A stretch of DNA of 12,936 nt from Actinomycetales bacterium. Its GTDB lineage: Bacteria; Actinomycetota; Actinomycetes; Actinomycetales; Cellulomonadaceae. The stretch covers positions 1 through 12,936 of the forward strand of contig JAAZAC010000291.1 in assembly GCA_012514545.1 (NCBI GenBank). The letters run 5' to 3'. The notes under the pieces were generated by a model that had not been told where the DNA came from, did no database searches, and saw nothing but the letters and a program-made list of their open reading frames with translations. How positions within the stretch are numbered: the first letter of the stretch is position 1; every line of letters begins with the position of its first letter. The position numbers and the translations under genes are program-made. Below are positions 12,166 through 12,936 of this stretch, one piece after another.

Positions 12166-12936
12166 TCAGGCAGCGTCGCGCGGCAGGACGCGCAGGTAGG
12201 GCAGGCGGCGCGCGACGACGAACCCGAGCGACTCCGCGAGCCGCACCGACCCGGCGTTCTCCTCCCGGCACGCCCACACGGGCGTCCGCCCGGCGCGCAG
12301 GAGGTCGTCGATCATCGCGGCCGCGGCGGCGCGCGCCAGCCCCCGACGGCGGTGGGCGGGTGCGGTCTCGATGCCCAGCTCGACGTCGTCGCCCGTGCGG
12401 AAGGCCGCGAACGCGAGCGCGGCGGCCGCGCCGTCGACCTCCGCGACCCAGCCGCCGCCGGCGAGGAACGCGTCGGCGTCGGGCCAGAACTCGGCCGGGC
12501 GCACGGCGCCGGACCAGCCGAAGTCGTGGGCGGTCGCCCGGCGCACCCGGCACCCCGGGACCGCGACGGGACCCGGGAACGCGGCCGGGTCGAACGCGAG
12601 GTTGAGGCGCACGTGGTGCGTGAGCGGCCCGCCGATCCGCTCCGCCCAGCCGAGGTCCGCCCAGCGCGGCTCGACCTGCAGCCACTCGGGCCGCCCGGCG
12701 TCCGCACCGGCGCGGATCCGCGCGGCGACGGCGTCCGCGACCTCGCCGACCGCCGGGCCCCAGACCAGCGACATCGTGTGCGGGTGCCGGGCGTGGAAGG
12801 CGCGCGGCTCCTCCGGCCGGTCCGCCCACAGCTCGCCGGGCACCACGCCGTCGAGCACGGCGCGGGCGAACGCGGTGTTGATCGCGACGGCGTCGAGCGC
12901 GCGGCGGGCGGCCGCGACCGTGGTGTCGGTGTGCTC
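12166..12936 (-). CDS. GNAT family N-acetyltransferase, N-terminus cut by window edge
   Basis: The frame is open to the last base of the window (256 residues visible, beginning EHTDTTVAAARRALDA). The start must lie beyond it, since the only in-frame start-type codon near the edge (GTG 12858) would remove sequence that fits the family (AINTAFARAVLDGVVPGELWAD). The protein resembles the two-part GNAT_acetyltran group (PF12746): an N-terminal half about 1-125, then a C-terminal GNAT fold with the acetyl-CoA-binding motif VELGIETAPAHRRRGLARAA (186-205) and the NAGSVRLAESLGF helix (227-239). It transfers an acetyl group from acetyl-CoA to an unknown amine, probably in the cytoplasm. The S9 peptidase gene follows after 75 bases on the same strand. 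The acceptor substrate cannot be inferred. Confidence 0.9.
   Translation of the reverse strand, partial: EHTDTTVAAARRALDAVAINTAFARAVLDGVVPGELWADRPEEPRAFHARHPHTMSLVWGPAVGEVADAVAARIRAGADAGRPEWLQVEPRWADLGWAERIGGPLTHHVRLNLAFDPAAFPGPVAVPGCRVRRATAHDFGWSGAVRPAEFWPDADAFLAGGGWVAEVDGAAAALAFAAFRTGDDVELGIETAPAHRRRGLARAAAAAMIDDLLRAGRTPVWACREENAGSVRLAESLGFVVARRLPYLRVLPRDAA

Noticed and set aside
8865..12936. A single four-gene operon from GNAT to CBS
   Set aside because: The genes are on one strand, but gaps of 75, 90 and 121 bases contain hairpins and -10-like elements, so separate or partly separate transcription is as likely.
1..12936. Mobile elements, CRISPR array, tRNA or rRNA genes, riboswitches
   Set aside because: I found no transposase, integrase, regularly spaced repeats, recognisable RNA gene or known aptamer consensus by eye. 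A covariance-model search could still reveal small RNAs.

Overview
The window comes from a very GC-rich chromosome with strong G/C third-position bias, GTG starts and gene families typical of Actinomycetota. The best guess is a Micrococcales / Cellulomonas-like organism, inferred from overall gene style and not from a marker gene. It looks like ordinary chromosomal sequence. I see no rRNA or tRNA gene, insertion sequence, phage gene, CRISPR array or attachment site. No stretch longer than about 220 bases lacks a gene.

Left part (1-2414): a zinc alcohol dehydrogenase (minus, cut at its C-terminus by the window edge) is divergent from a YcaQ/AlkZ-type DNA glycosylase-like winged-helix protein (plus). 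The latter converges on a small acylphosphatase gene (minus). Centre-left (2515-4994): a two-gene plus-strand unit encodes a DUF4396 membrane protein with a histidine-rich tail, overlapping by GTGA an NhaA sodium/proton antiporter fused to a DsbA-like CPFC thioredoxin-fold domain. Its stop codon lies in a CTAG that is also the stop of the convergent response regulator.

Centre (4991-7733): a minus-strand NarL/DesR-type response regulator and its DesK-like histidine kinase overlap by 8 bases. Across a 219-base dyad-rich spacer lies a VanY-type D,D-carboxypeptidase. Next (7793-8833) is a lipoprotein with a duplicated Cys-Met motif. Its start region carries a 14-bp perfect dyad and its stop codon sits in the loop of another perfect hairpin.

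Right part (8865-12936): four minus-strand genes in the order GNAT acetyltransferase (cut at its N-terminus), S9 prolyl-oligopeptidase-family peptidase, DJ-1/PfpI protein and two-CBS-domain protein. They are separated by 75-121 bases, so they may be partly independent units and not one tight operon.

The points most worth following are the NhaA-DsbA fusion with its His-rich partner, the dyad cluster between the two-component system and the peptidase, the duplicated-cysteine lipoprotein, and several GTG-start genes that look leaderless, with a -10-like hexamer 6-9 bases before the start. None of these amounts to a clearly new system. They are testable leads.
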